A DNA stretch of 64,000 nucleotides from Pelomonas paludis (lineage in GTDB: Bacteria > Pseudomonadota > Gammaproteobacteria > Burkholderiales > Burkholderiaceae_C), in contig NZ_JBDPZD010000002.1 of NCBI RefSeq assembly GCF_039872745.1, positions 806,001-870,000 on the forward strand, in the 5' to 3' direction. Position 1 is the stretch's first letter. Every line of letters starts with the position of its first letter. Below, one piece after another: positions 16,847-26,217 of the stretch. The notes beneath the pieces are model-generated. The model saw nothing but the letters and a program-made list of their open reading frames with translations, had not been told where the DNA came from and did no database searches. A program made the position numbers and the translations under genes.

Positions 16847-17807
16847 CGTATTGCCCCGCCGCCTTGATGATCGGACCCCACTTGTTGATCTCGGCCTCGA
16901 CGAATTTCTTGTGGTCGGCCGTGTTGACGCGAGCGTCGGTCACGATGACGGCGCCCAGCGCTTCCTGGCGCTTGTGGAAGTCGGGGTCCTGCAGCGCGAC
17001 CTTGAGGGCGGCGTTCACCTTGTCGACCACCGCCTTCGGCGTGCCCTTGGGTGCATAGAGGCCGTGCCAGATGCTGACGTTGAAGCCCTTGAGGCCCGAC
17101 TCGTCCAGCGTCGGCAGCTTGGCCAGTGCGGGGGCCGTGAGGCGCTTGGTGGTGGTGACGGCGTAGGCCTTGACCTTGCCGGCCTCGATCTGGCCGGTGG
17201 TGTTGGTGGTCTGGTCGCACATGATGTCGACTTGGCCGCCAAGCAGGTCATTCATGGCCGGGGCCGTGCCCTTGTAGGGCACGGTCGTCATGTCGTTCTT
17301 GAGGGTGGACTGGAACAACAGCCCGCACAGGTGCGAGGCCGAGCCGAGGCCGGCATTGGCCAGGTTGACCTTGCCCTTGTTCGCGTCTAGCCACTTGGCC
17401 AGCTCGGCATAGCTGTTGGCCGGCAGCGTGGGGCGGCCGATCAGGGTCATGGGCACTTCGTTGATGAGGCCCAGGTACTCGAAGTCGTCCAGGGTCTTGT
17501 ACTGCAGGTTGCGGTACAGGCCCGGCGAGGTGGCCATGCCGATGTGGTGCAGCAGCACGGTGTAGCCATCAGGGGCGGCCTTGGCCACCTTGGTGGCACC
17601 CAGGGTGCCGCCCGCGCCACCCACGTTCTCGATGATGAGCGTGGCGCCCAGTGGCTTGCGCAGCGCCTCGGCCAGGTCCCGCGCGACCTTGTCGGTCGGG
17701 CCGCCGGCCGCAAAGGGCACGACGATGGTGATGGGCTTCTCGGGGTACTCGGCCAGGGCCGAGCCTGCGGTCAAGACAGCGAGGGTGGCGATCAGGGCGT
17801 GGCGCAT
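16839..17807 (-). CDS. Bug-family tripartite tricarboxylate receptor (copy 1)
   Basis: A 322-residue periplasmic binding protein with a Sec signal peptide (AGSALA-EYP). The family opening YPEKPITIVVPFAAGGPTDKVARDLAEAL, the GGAGGT loop and the C-terminal WHGLYAPKGTPK are all visible. Bug proteins bind carboxylates or amides and serve TTT transporters, though most have no linked permease, as here: no TctA/TctB gene is in the window. It is a close paralogue of the next gene, from the same tandem duplication. A 12-bp leader hairpin lies directly upstream. Confidence 0.88.
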   Translation of the reverse strand: MRHALIATLAVLTAGSALAEYPEKPITIVVPFAAGGPTDKVARDLAEALRKPLGATLIIENVGGAGGTLGATKVAKAAPDGYTVLLHHIGMATSPGLYRNLQYKTLDDFEYLGLINEVPMTLIGRPTLPANSYAELAKWLDANKGKVNLANAGLGSASHLCGLLFQSTLKNDMTTVPYKGTAPAMNDLLGGQVDIMCDQTTNTTGQIEAGKVKAYAVTTTKRLTAPALAKLPTLDESGLKGFNVSIWHGLYAPKGTPKAVVDKVNAALKVALQDPDFHKRQEALGAVIVTDARVNTADHKKFVEAEINKWGPIIKAAGQYAD

Positions 17808-17818
17808 GGCGGTGAGGT

Positions 17819-17849
17819 CCTAGGTTGGAGCGGTGAACTCCATCCTAGG
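17819..17849 (-). promoter_or_regulatory. Leader hairpin upstream of Bug copy 1
   Basis: CCTAGGTTGGAG (17819-17830) and CTCCATCCTAGG (17838-17849) are complementary at 11 of 12 positions around a seven-base loop, ending 11 bases before the start codon. It could be an operator (palindromic CCTAGG arms) or an RNA hairpin near the ribosome site. Not present upstream of the paralogue. Confidence 0.5.
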
Positions 17850-17906
17850 AGGGCCACAACGCTTGGCGCTGTGGCGACTACTTAGCCGCCACAGCTGCGC
17901 CAGAGC

Positions 17907-18884
17907 TCAATCCAGCCAGTCGCCGTACTGCGCAGCGCTCTTCAGGATGGGGCCCCAACGGACGATCTCGCTTTGCACGAACTTGCGGTGCTCGGCCGGG
18001 TTGCTGCGCGCATCGGTCACCACCTCGGCGCCCAACGCGTGCTGGCGCTTCTGGAAGTCGGGCGACTGCATCACCGTCTTGAGCGCGCCATGCAGCTTGT
18101 CCAGAACCGCCTTGGGCGTGCCCTTGGGGGCATAGACACCGTTCCAGATCGTGATGTTGAAGCCCTTGAGCCCTGCTTCGTCGAGTGTGGGCAGCTTGGC
18201 CAGGGGCCCGCTGAGTCGGCGGTTGGTCGTGACGGCATAGGCCTTGACCTTGCCGCCCTCGATGGGCGCAAGCGTGTTGCTGGTCTGGTCGCACATCAGG
18301 TCGACCTTCCCAGCGATCAGGTCGGCCATCGCAGGGCCGGTGCCCTTGTAGACCGCCGTCTGCAAATCGGCCTTTCTCGCCGCCTGGAACAAAAGCCCGC
18401 ACAGGTGCGAAGCCGAGCCAATGCCCGCATGCGCCAGCTGCACACGATCCGGCCGGGCGTCCAGCCACTTGGCCAGCTCAGGCCAGGTGTTGGCTGGGTG
18501 GTTGGGCCGGGCTACCAGGGTCATGGGCACTTCGTTGATCAGGCCCAGGTACTCGAAGTCTTCAAGCGGCTTGAACTTGAGCCCGCGATAGAGCAGCGGC
18601 GCCGTGGCCATGCCGATGTGATGCACCAGCAGGGTGTAGCCATCGGCGTTGGCCTTGGCCACCTTGGTGGCGCCGGCCGTGCCGCCCTCCCCCGTCACGT
18701 TCTCGACCGTCACCGCGCCGCCCAAGGGGCCACGCAAGGCCTCGGCCAGGTCGCGCGCCACCTTGTCGGTGGGGCCGCCCGCCGCAAAGGGCACCACCAG
18801 GGTGATGGGCTTGTCCGGGAACTCGGCCAGCACGGGCCCCGACACCAGGGCGGCCAGCATGGCCCACAGGATTTGACGTTTCAC
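17907..18884 (-). CDS. Bug-family tripartite tricarboxylate receptor (copy 2)
   Basis: A 325-residue periplasmic binding protein with signal peptide (SGPVLA-EFP) and the Bug signature FPDKPITLVVPFAAGGPTDKVARDLAEAL. It aligns with the downstream copy along its whole length without gaps of note; shared segments include LVHHIGMAT-type, EYLGLINEVPMTL and IGSASHLCGLLFQ. Differences are spread evenly, as in an older tandem duplication. The 99-base gap between copies contains its own leader hairpin, so each copy may be controlled separately. Ligand unknown. Confidence 0.88.
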   Translation of the reverse strand: MKRQILWAMLAALVSGPVLAEFPDKPITLVVPFAAGGPTDKVARDLAEALRGPLGGAVTVENVTGEGGTAGATKVAKANADGYTLLVHHIGMATAPLLYRGLKFKPLEDFEYLGLINEVPMTLVARPNHPANTWPELAKWLDARPDRVQLAHAGIGSASHLCGLLFQAARKADLQTAVYKGTGPAMADLIAGKVDLMCDQTSNTLAPIEGGKVKAYAVTTNRRLSGPLAKLPTLDEAGLKGFNITIWNGVYAPKGTPKAVLDKLHGALKTVMQSPDFQKRQHALGAEVVTDARSNPAEHRKFVQSEIVRWGPILKSAAQYGDWLD

Positions 18885-19064
18885 AGCGACTCCAAGCGCG
18901 AGAGGTGGACAGACAACGATGCTAGGCAGCGATGCCTCGGGCCACGCACCGGTGCCTGGCCGAATCCGGGAATTTGCCCGGCCGGGCCGTCTCCATAATC
19001 ACTCGCACCACACAGGCCAGCGCCGCTGGCCGACGGCACTCAAGGCGCACGGCACCCCTAAGCG

Positions 19065-22000
19065 ATGACGACGGACTGGCTCCTCACCCTCGGGCGGCAA
19101 GCCTGCCTGGTGGCCCCGGACGGCCGGCGCTGGGCGCTGGACGGCGTGGCCGCCCTGCTGGCCTTGCGCCTGGCCCTGGCGGGCCCGCAGCCGCGCGAGC
19201 TGCTGGCCCGCCAGCTCTGGCCGGGCGTGCCAGCCGCGCGGGCGCGCGGCAACCTGCGCCAGCGCCTGCTGCGCCTCAAGAGCCAGGCCGGCCACGCCTG
19301 GGTGCTGGGCACCGACACCCTGGCCCTGCAAACGCCCGTGCAGCGCCTCGGCACCGAGCCCCTGCTGCCCGAACTGCAACTGCCCACCGACGACGAACTC
19401 GGCCTCTGGCTCGACGACGCCCGCCGGCGCTGGCGGCAGGCCCACGTCGACACCCTGCAGCAGCAACTGCAGGCGGCCGAACAGTCAGGCCGGCTCGACG
19501 ACGCCCTGCGCCTGGCTGTGGATGCCATCAGCCTGCAACCCGAAGCCGAAGCCCCCCGGCGCGAACTGGCCCGGCTGCACTACCTGGCCCATGACCGCGC
19601 CCGTGCGCTGCAGGAGCTCGATGCCCTCGACGCCATGCTGGCCCGTGTTCATGGCGCGGCGCCCAGCAGCGCCACGCTGGCGCTGCGCCAGTTGGTGGCC
19701 CAGGCCCCGGCGCGCACTGCAGGGTCAGGCAGCAGCGCCGCCCCTGGCCCGACCACACCGCTGAGCACCGCGCTGCAACGCCCGCCCCGCCTGATCGGCC
19801 GGGCAGCGGCCTTGTCCGAGCTGCAGCGGGCGCTGCGGGCCGGCCAGGTCGTGCTCTTGCTGGGCGAGGCCGGCATGGGCAAGTCACGGCTGATGGCCGA
19901 GGCCCTGAGCGGCCGGCCCCGGACGCTGATCGCCCGTGCCCATGCCAGTGACGAAGCCGCTCCGCATGCCGCACTGGGCCGCCTGCTGCGCCAACTGCTG
20001 GCCGAACGCCCGCGCCTCGCCAGCCCGGCACTCGCGCCACTGCTGCCTGACCTGGCCGGGAGCGCCAGCGCCCCCCACAGCCCGGCCGCGCAGCACCAGG
20101 CCTTGGTCCAGCTCTGGTGCGCGAGCGGCGTGCAGACCACCGTGCTGGACGACCTGCACTTTGCCGACACCGCCAGCATCGAGACCCTGCGCATGCTGAT
20201 GCAGGACGAGGCCCTGACCAGCCACGTCTGGGTGCTGGCCACGCGCCCGGCCGAGATGTCGCCGGCAGCCCACGCCCTGCGCGAGGCCCTCACGGCCGAG
20301 CGCCGCTTGCACCCCCTGGCCCTGGCGCCGCTGGACGAAGCCAGCGTGGCCCAGTTGCTGGACAGCCTCGCCCTCAAACCGCCCACACCCGATTGGCCAC
20401 AGCGCCTGCACCGCCACACCGGCGGCAACCCCTTTTTCCTGCTGGAGGCCTTACGCCATGCCAGCCATGCCAGCCACGAACCCGGACCGCAGGCTGGCCT
20501 CGGCCTCACGCCCACGGTAGAAGCCCTGCTGGCCCAGCGCCTGGCCCGGCTCAGCCCCGAGGCCTTGGCCCTGGCCCGCGTGGCCGCCGTGGCTGGCCCG
20601 GACTTTGACGCCCCGCTGGCCAGTGCCGTGCTGCAACGCCCGGTACTGGCGCTGGCCGACGCCTGGGCCGCACTGGAGGCCGCCCAGGTGCTGCAGGGCC
20701 ATGCCTTCACGCACGACCTCATGGCCGCCGCCACACGCCAGGGCCTGGCCGCGCCCATCGCCGCGCAATTGCACGCCGCCGTGGCCCAGCACCTGAGCCA
20801 GGCTGGCGCCACCGCACCGGCCCACCTGGCCGCGCACTGGCTGGCCGCCGACCAGCCTGCGCAGGCCCTGCCCTGGCTGGAGCACGCAGCCGACCAAGCC
20901 CACCGCCAATGGCGCCCCGTGGAGGAGGCCCGCTTCCTCAGCCAACTGGCCGAGCTGCTGGAGAGCCTGGCGCCCGAGCGTGCACCCGCCGTGCTGCTGC
21001 GCCTGGCCCGCGTGCAGGTGGAGGCCCAGGGCTTTGAGGCCGCCACGCTGCCGCTGGAGCGCGCGCTGCACCGCGCGGCCGATGGCCCCGCGCGGCTGGA
21101 AGCCCTGCTGCTGCTGGCCGACATCCAGTTCAACCGCCTGATGCCCGATGCCAGCGCACGCACCGCCGAGCAGGCACTCAGCCTGGCCCGTGCGCTGCAC
21201 GACACCGCGCACACCGCCGAGGCCGTGCTGCGCCGCCACCGCGCGCTGTGCATGGCCGGCCATGCGGCCGAGGGCGAGGTGCTCTGGGCGGCCGAGCAGC
21301 ACTGGGTGGCCAACACGCCGTTGAGCGCCGAACTCAGCTCCGACCGCGGCTGGGTGCTGGACCGTCTGAGCCGCCCGCGCGAGGCCCGCCCCTGGCACGA
21401 GCGCGGCCTGGCGCTGGCCCGTGCACAGGGCCGCCCTGTCGATGAAGCCGTGGTGCTGGGCAATGTGGTGCAAGGCCTGCTGCTGGCCGGCGCGCCCGCC
21501 GAGGCCGAGACCGTGCTCGACCGTGCCGAGGCCCTGAGCGCCCGGCACGAAGGCCTGCACGACGCGAGCGACTACCTCGCGTTGCACCGCGCCTTTGCCG
21601 CCGCCCAGTTGGGCCACTATGGCCACGCGCTCGATCACATCGAGCGGGCGCTCGGCATCGTCACCCAGCAGTCGGGCGCCGCGCACCAGGCCGTGCTGGC
21701 GCACCGCGCCATGCTCTGGGCCCTACTCGGCCAGCGCAGCCGCGCCCTGGCCGACGCCGCCGAGGTGCTGCGCCACCCGGCCCTGCCGCCCTGGGTGGTG
21801 GCACGCGCCCACCACGCACTGGCACTGGCCAGCCCCCAGCCCACGCTGGCCGGCTGGCAACGCACCCTGGACGCCCTGAACGACCCTGCCCAGCGCGCGC
21901 TGGATGGCCCGCCGCGCCTGCGCTCCTTGCTGCTGGCCGAGCCCGGCCACGAAGCCCAGGCCTGGCGCGACGCCCGCCGGCTGCTGCACGCCGCCGTGGC

Positions 22001-22334
22001 CCAGCAGCACGCCGGCCTGCGCTGGCTGGCGCACTGGGTGGCCGCTCAGCTCGCGGCCCGCGCCGGGCTGGCGCGCGCCGCACGGCGCCATGTGCGCGTC
22101 TGCCTCCAGCGCCCGGCCGGCCAGGTCGCCCTGCTGCTGCCCGACGGGCATTGGTGGCATGGGCTCTGGCAGGTCGGCCTGGCCTTGGGCGACCGCCCCC
22201 TCGCCACCACCGCCCTCACCGCCGGGCGCCACTGGGTGCACAGCACGCGCAGCCTGCACGTGCCTGCGCCCTTCCAGCCCAGCTTTTGCGACGCCATCCC
22301 CGAGCACCAGGCCTTGCTCGCGGCCGCCCCCTGA
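19065..22334 (+). CDS. SARP/BTAD-type regulator with AAA ATPase and TPR region
   Basis: A 1089-residue regulator. Residues 1-80 form a compact winged-helix-like DNA-binding region (LLALRLALAGPQPRELLARQLWP ... ARGNLRQRLLRLK), residues about 115-215 a bacterial transcriptional activation domain (AHVDTLQQQLQAAEQSGRLDDAL). A STAND-type ATPase follows with Walker A GEAGMGKS near residue 268 and Walker B TVLDDLHFAD near 360, then about 600 residues of helical TPR-like repeats. This is the AfsR-like layout best known from actinobacteria, here in a proteobacterium and lacking a LuxR-type C-terminal domain. Two 11-base-period repeats just after the gene look like a SARP site for the next gene. Confidence 0.8.
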   Translation: MTTDWLLTLGRQACLVAPDGRRWALDGVAALLALRLALAGPQPRELLARQLWPGVPAARARGNLRQRLLRLKSQAGHAWVLGTDTLALQTPVQRLGTEPLLPELQLPTDDELGLWLDDARRRWRQAHVDTLQQQLQAAEQSGRLDDALRLAVDAISLQPEAEAPRRELARLHYLAHDRARALQELDALDAMLARVHGAAPSSATLALRQLVAQAPARTAGSGSSAAPGPTTPLSTALQRPPRLIGRAAALSELQRALRAGQVVLLLGEAGMGKSRLMAEALSGRPRTLIARAHASDEAAPHAALGRLLRQLLAERPRLASPALAPLLPDLAGSASAPHSPAAQHQALVQLWCASGVQTTVLDDLHFADTASIETLRMLMQDEALTSHVWVLATRPAEMSPAAHALREALTAERRLHPLALAPLDEASVAQLLDSLALKPPTPDWPQRLHRHTGGNPFFLLEALRHASHASHEPGPQAGLGLTPTVEALLAQRLARLSPEALALARVAAVAGPDFDAPLASAVLQRPVLALADAWAALEAAQVLQGHAFTHDLMAAATRQGLAAPIAAQLHAAVAQHLSQAGATAPAHLAAHWLAADQPAQALPWLEHAADQAHRQWRPVEEARFLSQLAELLESLAPERAPAVLLRLARVQVEAQGFEAATLPLERALHRAADGPARLEALLLLADIQFNRLMPDASARTAEQALSLARALHDTAHTAEAVLRRHRALCMAGHAAEGEVLWAAEQHWVANTPLSAELSSDRGWVLDRLSRPREARPWHERGLALARAQGRPVDEAVVLGNVVQGLLLAGAPAEAETVLDRAEALSARHEGLHDASDYLALHRAFAAAQLGHYGHALDHIERALGIVTQQSGAAHQAVLAHRAMLWALLGQRSRALADAAEVLRHPALPPWVVARAHHALALASPQPTLAGWQRTLDALNDPAQRALDGPPRLRSLLLAEPGHEAQAWRDARRLLHAAVAQQHAGLRWLAHWVAAQLAARAGLARAARRHVRVCLQRPAGQVALLLPDGHWWHGLWQVGLALGDRPLATTALTAGRHWVHSTRSLHVPAPFQPSFCDAIPEHQALLAAAP

Positions 22335-22344
22335 ACTTGGGGGC

Positions 22345-22393
22345 CAGCGTCACACCCGGCGTGACGCTGACGTGACGCTGCGCTTCCTAGAGT
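22345..22393 (+). promoter_or_regulatory. SARP-like direct repeat, inverted partner and -10-like box
   Basis: GTGACGCTG occurs at 22361-22369 and 22372-22380, an 11-base period, and its reverse complement CAGCGTCAC at 22345-22353. A TAGAGT hexamer at 22388-22393 starts nine bases after the second GTGACGC heptamer. SARP proteins bind heptamers repeated every 11 bases, placed about 8 bases from the -10 box. Layout is seen directly; the regulator assignment is inference. Confidence 0.6.
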
Positions 22394-22456
22394 CGGCTGC
22401 ATCCGAGTCCGCCGCGCACCTGCGCCGGCGCCGCAGCCCTCCAGGAGACCCTCGAC

Positions 22457-23449
22457 ATGAGCTCAGCCGCCCGCCTCAGTCTGCCCTCGCTTGGCCTGTG
22501 CGCCTTGCTGGCCAGCGCCACCCTGACAGCCGCAGCCGCCCCGGCGGTTCAAACCACCCTCAGCCTGCGCGCCAACGCGTATCACGACAACCAGCGCTTC
22601 GACAGCAGCGGCCAGCCCTTCGTGATGCACGACCTCGCTGCACATGAGTCGACCCTCGACACGCCGGCCGGCTTCTATGCCTCCGAACAGAGCGCCGAGG
22701 CCAGCGGCACCGTGACGGCCACCTCGATCAGCCTCTACAGCCGCAGCTACACCTGGGCCCGCAGCTCGGCGCCGCTCTACTCCGCCTTCGCTGACTCAGC
22801 CGCGCGCGCCTCGGTCACCACGCCCTTCCTCATCACTGGCGGCGGCACCGCAGGCACCAAGGGCACCCTGGTCGCGCATCTGCAGGTGGACGGCAAGGTG
22901 GAAGTCGGGCAGCCCCTCTACGACCCGGTGACCAGTGCCGACGCGCACGGCAAGGCCGAGATGTATTTCTGGGCCACGGGGCTCAATGCCACCGGCTGCA
23001 CCACTTACGCCGACGCCGGCTGCTGGACCATCAACCGCGATTTCTCCGGCGACCACGTCAACACCAACAACCCCAACCACACCTGGGAGTTGCGCATCCC
23101 CTTCACCTTCGGCACCTGGAGCCAGTTCAGTCTTCAGATGTGGGCCACCAGCCTATCCAGGGTGACGGCCAATGGCACCGGGGGTTGGATCGAGCACTAC
23201 GCGATGACCGACTACGCCCACACCCTGAAGTGGGACGGCATCGTCAGCGTGCTCGGCGCCAACGGCCAGGCGGTGACCGGCTGGAGCGTGGAGTCCGCCC
23301 CCGGGGTGGACCTGCTGGCCTCGGCCGTGCCCGAGCCGGGCACCTGGATGCTGTGGGGCGGCGGGCTGCTGGCCGGCGCCTGGATGCGGCGCCGCAGCGC
23401 CTCAATCACTCGTCGCGACCCTCAGCCCAGCGCGACACGCGGCGCTTGA
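22457..23449 (+). CDS. PEP-CTERM sorting-domain protein
   Basis: A 330-residue secreted protein with a Sec signal peptide (LTAAAAPA) and a C-terminal PEP-CTERM tail: VPEPGTWML, a hydrophobic segment GGGLLAGAW and a basic end RRRS. Such tails are cleaved by exosortase and the proteins are usually linked to exopolysaccharide or cell-surface export; no exosortase is in the window. The body is beta-rich (Ser/Thr/Gly-rich strands) with a few cysteines (TGCTTYADAGCW) and no recognised enzyme motif. AGGAGA precedes the start. Its last 44 bases overlap the convergent gene at 23406. Confidence 0.82.
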   Translation: MSSAARLSLPSLGLCALLASATLTAAAAPAVQTTLSLRANAYHDNQRFDSSGQPFVMHDLAAHESTLDTPAGFYASEQSAEASGTVTATSISLYSRSYTWARSSAPLYSAFADSAARASVTTPFLITGGGTAGTKGTLVAHLQVDGKVEVGQPLYDPVTSADAHGKAEMYFWATGLNATGCTTYADAGCWTINRDFSGDHVNTNNPNHTWELRIPFTFGTWSQFSLQMWATSLSRVTANGTGGWIEHYAMTDYAHTLKWDGIVSVLGANGQAVTGWSVESAPGVDLLASAVPEPGTWMLWGGGLLAGAWMRRRSASITRRDPQPSATRGA

Positions 23450-23708
23450 TCTCGTCCTGCAGCTTGCGCAGCTCGGGCTGGGTGCTGATCTTGTAGCTGT
23501 CCCACTCCGGCGTGCGCGCCGCGCGGCGCGCGAGCTTGGCGTGCAGGGCGCCGTCGGCCACGCTTAGCTGCAGCACCGGCTGGCCGCCGAAGGTGAAGCC
23601 GTCATTGCGTTCGGCCAGCGTGCGCAAGTCGCGCACCAGGCGCTTGAGGCTCAAGAGCGCGTTGTCGGCGTTGAAGGGCGGAGGGGCAAAGCCAAAGTCG
23701 TCGGCCAT
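23406..23708 (-). CDS. Small conserved-looking protein of unknown function
   Basis: A 100-residue soluble protein that I do not recognise. It opens MADDFGFAPPPFNADNALLSLKR, has a helical first half rich in Leu/Arg, a short middle (FGGQPVLQLSV) and a basic helical end (LRKLQDEIKRRVSRW). The codon pattern is GC3-rich like its neighbours. It lies downstream of the MCP gene on the same strand with copy 1 of the dispersed repeat filling the gap, and its 3' end overlaps the convergent PEP-CTERM gene. Confidence 0.65.
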   Translation of the reverse strand: MADDFGFAPPPFNADNALLSLKRLVRDLRTLAERNDGFTFGGQPVLQLSVADGALHAKLARRAARTPEWDSYKISTQPELRKLQDEIKRRVSRWAEGRDE

Positions 23709-23731
23709 GGCGCAACCATACCAGCGCGCCA

Positions 23732-23952
23732 CGGGCCGAGCGCCGGGCCGCCCCAAGCCGGCCCAGCTGCGGCTGCTTGCGGCTCAATGCCGCAGGCAGC
23801 CTCGTCCCCTCGGGGGCTGAGCCTGGACAGGATCGGTCCAGTGGACCGGTCCAGCCTGGCGAAGAGCTCGCCTGCAAAGGCAAGCGCGGTCTGCAAGACC
23901 GACCAGACTCGCCCGCGTACAGCGCGGCGAGCCTGGGCGAGGGGCCTCGGTG
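23732..23952 (-). repeat. Dispersed structured intercistronic repeat, copy 1
   Basis: About 221 bases, read on the minus strand, starting at the stop codon of the MCP gene and ending 24 bases before the next start. It aligns end to end with copy 3 (56281-56502) and with the ends of copy 2 (50696-50836). Hairpins on the minus strand include GGTCT-TGC-AGACC, GCTTGCC paired with GGCGAGC, and GGACCGGTCC facing GGACCGATCC, and the 3' block ends in GGCGCTCGGCCCG. Confidence 0.85.
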
Positions 23953-25881
23953 TCACTGAGCCAGCTTGAAGCGCGACACCGATTCGGCCAGCCGCTCGGC
24001 CTGATCGCGCAGGCTTTCGGCGGCGGCCGCGCTTTGCTCGGCCAGCGCGGCATTGGCCTGGGTGACCTGATCAAGCTGGCTGACGGCGTCTGACACCTGG
24101 CCGATGCCATCGGCATGCTCGCGGGCGTTCTCGCCGATGCGTTGCAGCAGCTCGTTCACGCCGCGCACCTCGGCCACGATCAGCTCCATGCTCTTGCCGG
24201 CCGAGACCACGAACTGGTTGCCGGCGTCGATGCGTTCGCCCGACTGCTCGATCATGCGGCGGATCTCGCGGGCCGCCTCGCCGCTGCGCTGCGCGAGGGT
24301 CCGCACCTCGGACGCCACCACCGCGAAGCCGCGGCCCTGCTCGCCCGCGCGTGCCGCTTCCACGGCGGCATTGAGCGCGAGGATGTTGGTCTGGAAGGCG
24401 ATGCTGTCGATCAGCGCCACGATGCCGCCGATCTGCTTGCTGGACTCGGAGATCTCGGTCATGGTCTTGACCACCTGGGTCATGACCTCGCCGCCGCGCT
24501 CGGCATGGTGGCTGACCTCGGCGGCGCGCTGGCCGGCAGAGACAGCATCTTGCGAGCTGCGCGTGACCAGGCCCTTGAGGTGCTCCATGGCTGAGGCGGT
24601 TTCCTCCAGCGTGCTGGCCTGCTGCTCGGTGCGCTGCGAGAGGTCGTGGCTGCCTTGCTGAATCTCGCGCGTGGCCTCGGCCAGGGTGTCCACGCCCACA
24701 CGCACGTCCTGCACGGCATGCGAGATGTCGACCCGCGCTTGATCCAGGGCCTGGGCGATGACGCCAAATTCGTCATGGCTCGCCACGGTGGCCTGGGCGC
24801 GGAAATCGCCGTCGGCCAAGGCCTGCGAGGTCTGCACGGCCTCACGCGCGCTGCGCCGCACCGACCGCGCCAGCGACACGATCAAGCCCAGCATCAAGGC
24901 CAGCGCCAGGCTGCTGAGGCCCAGCACGAACTGAACATTGCGCAGCGCCCGCGTCGCGGCCGCCTGGGTGCGCTCCTCCAGCACCGCGAAGCTGGCCTTG
25001 GACACCTCCTGCTGCGCCGCAATCACCTGCGTCATCGCGGTGAAGAAATCGGCGCCGCGGCTGTTGGGCAGCGCGGCCTGCAGCAATTGCGAGTCCACCA
25101 GGCTCACCCCCTCGCGGAAGGCGGCCTCGGCCTTCTCCAGCGGGGCCGCCAGGGCGGACTTCAACTCCGGATTCAGCGCCGCCGCCCTTCGCAAGGCCGC
25201 GCGCGCCGAGACCGCGCTGCGCTTGGCCGTGTCCAGGGTCGAGGCCACATAGGCTTGGTCTTGCGAATCAAAGCTCGTCTTGCCCAGCATGCCAGCGCCA
25301 AAGCCCCGCACGCGGCCCAAGGTCTCGCTGATCCAGGGCTGCTGCACCAGCGCCGCCTCGATCAAGGCATGCGACACCGGATCGTCATCCAGGATCAGGC
25401 TCTCGGACGACAGCAGCTCCTCCACCAGCGCCAGCTGCTGCTCGATCAGCGCGCTATGGCGCCCAAAGCTGTCGCGCGCCGCAAAGGCCTTGCTACCCAC
25501 GCCCTCGGCGACGGCCTTCCACTCGGTCCGCAACGCCTCTACCAAGGCACCCGCCTTGTCGCTGCTGGCGCCCTTCCCGACCTTCTCGGCCATCTGGGCC
25601 AGCGATTGATCCACCTCGGCGCGCTTGGAACTGAGCTTGTCGGCCAGCGCCGCATTGCCGCCCAGGAAGGTGTTGGACATGCCGCGGTGCTCGGCCGTCA
25701 GGCGCGCCGCCGTCAGCACGGCGGACACCATGGGCAGGCCTCGCTGCTCCCGCTCGGCCTTGTTCCGATCCATCCACTGCTGCCGCACCTGGGTGGCCAT
25801 CAAGCCCACCACCAGCACCGAGGCCAACACCCCCAACGCGACGATGCGTTGCACCACAGAAAGCCGAGACAGCAGATTCAT
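23953..25881 (-). CDS. Methyl-accepting chemotaxis protein with NIT-like sensor region
   Basis: A 642-residue chemoreceptor. Helix 1 lies at residues 13-32, followed by a long helical periplasmic domain of about 290 residues whose LTAEHRGMSNTFLGGN stretch resembles the nitrate/nitrite-sensing NIT domain, a second helix near 325-345, a HAMP domain (TSQALADGDFRAQ), and a signalling domain with the hairpin tip IVALIDSIAFQTNILALNAAVEAARAGEQGRGFAVVASEVR. No C-terminal CheR/CheB pentapeptide is present (ends SRFKLAQ). Start MNLLSR chosen at the membrane helix. Copy 1 of the repeat begins at its stop codon. The NIT assignment is moderate confidence. Confidence 0.88.
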   Translation of the reverse strand: MNLLSRLSVVQRIVALGVLASVLVVGLMATQVRQQWMDRNKAEREQRGLPMVSAVLTAARLTAEHRGMSNTFLGGNAALADKLSSKRAEVDQSLAQMAEKVGKGASSDKAGALVEALRTEWKAVAEGVGSKAFAARDSFGRHSALIEQQLALVEELLSSESLILDDDPVSHALIEAALVQQPWISETLGRVRGFGAGMLGKTSFDSQDQAYVASTLDTAKRSAVSARAALRRAAALNPELKSALAAPLEKAEAAFREGVSLVDSQLLQAALPNSRGADFFTAMTQVIAAQQEVSKASFAVLEERTQAAATRALRNVQFVLGLSSLALALMLGLIVSLARSVRRSAREAVQTSQALADGDFRAQATVASHDEFGVIAQALDQARVDISHAVQDVRVGVDTLAEATREIQQGSHDLSQRTEQQASTLEETASAMEHLKGLVTRSSQDAVSAGQRAAEVSHHAERGGEVMTQVVKTMTEISESSKQIGGIVALIDSIAFQTNILALNAAVEAARAGEQGRGFAVVASEVRTLAQRSGEAAREIRRMIEQSGERIDAGNQFVVSAGKSMELIVAEVRGVNELLQRIGENAREHADGIGQVSDAVSQLDQVTQANAALAEQSAAAAESLRDQAERLAESVSRFKLAQ

Positions 25882-26217
25882 CGATCCCACTCCAAGTCGC
25901 GCCGCCCGGACCCCGATTCACCGCATCATTGCGGCGTCGGCCTCCCCTGGGCTCGAGCCAATCAACGCCAAGCCTGACTGCACCATCGAGCGCAGAAAGT
26001 ACTTGTTCCTGGCGTGATTTTCAGGAGCGTTGTCAAGCGCCTTCCTGGCCCAGATCAAGCGGACCGCGATTTGCTCCTGGCCCGTGACAAGCTGCACGCG
26101 CCGGCTGTGGGCCCGACGCTAACGCTGCGGGCTTTGCACCTTGACAGGGCAGCACGCACCGCGCCATGCACCAGCGAGGCGCTGGAGCGGCATCTCGCCG
26201 TAGGGGTATTCAGCCGC
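25882..26217. other. Intergenic stretch upstream of the MCP gene
   Basis: These 336 bases separate the MCP start from the end of the DUF1134 gene (same strand). No reading frame with convincing codon use is present and I see no RNA gene, sigma-28 box or terminator with a U-run. A TTGACA on the minus strand at about 26030-26035 is a possible -35 element, without a good -10. Confidence 0.5.

Noticed and set aside
16678..17220. N-terminal extension of the DUF924 protein to 370 residues
   Set aside because: The extension is a shadow of the Bug gene and of the palindromic region; the DUF924 family begins near MTRPHP/MHQAVL.
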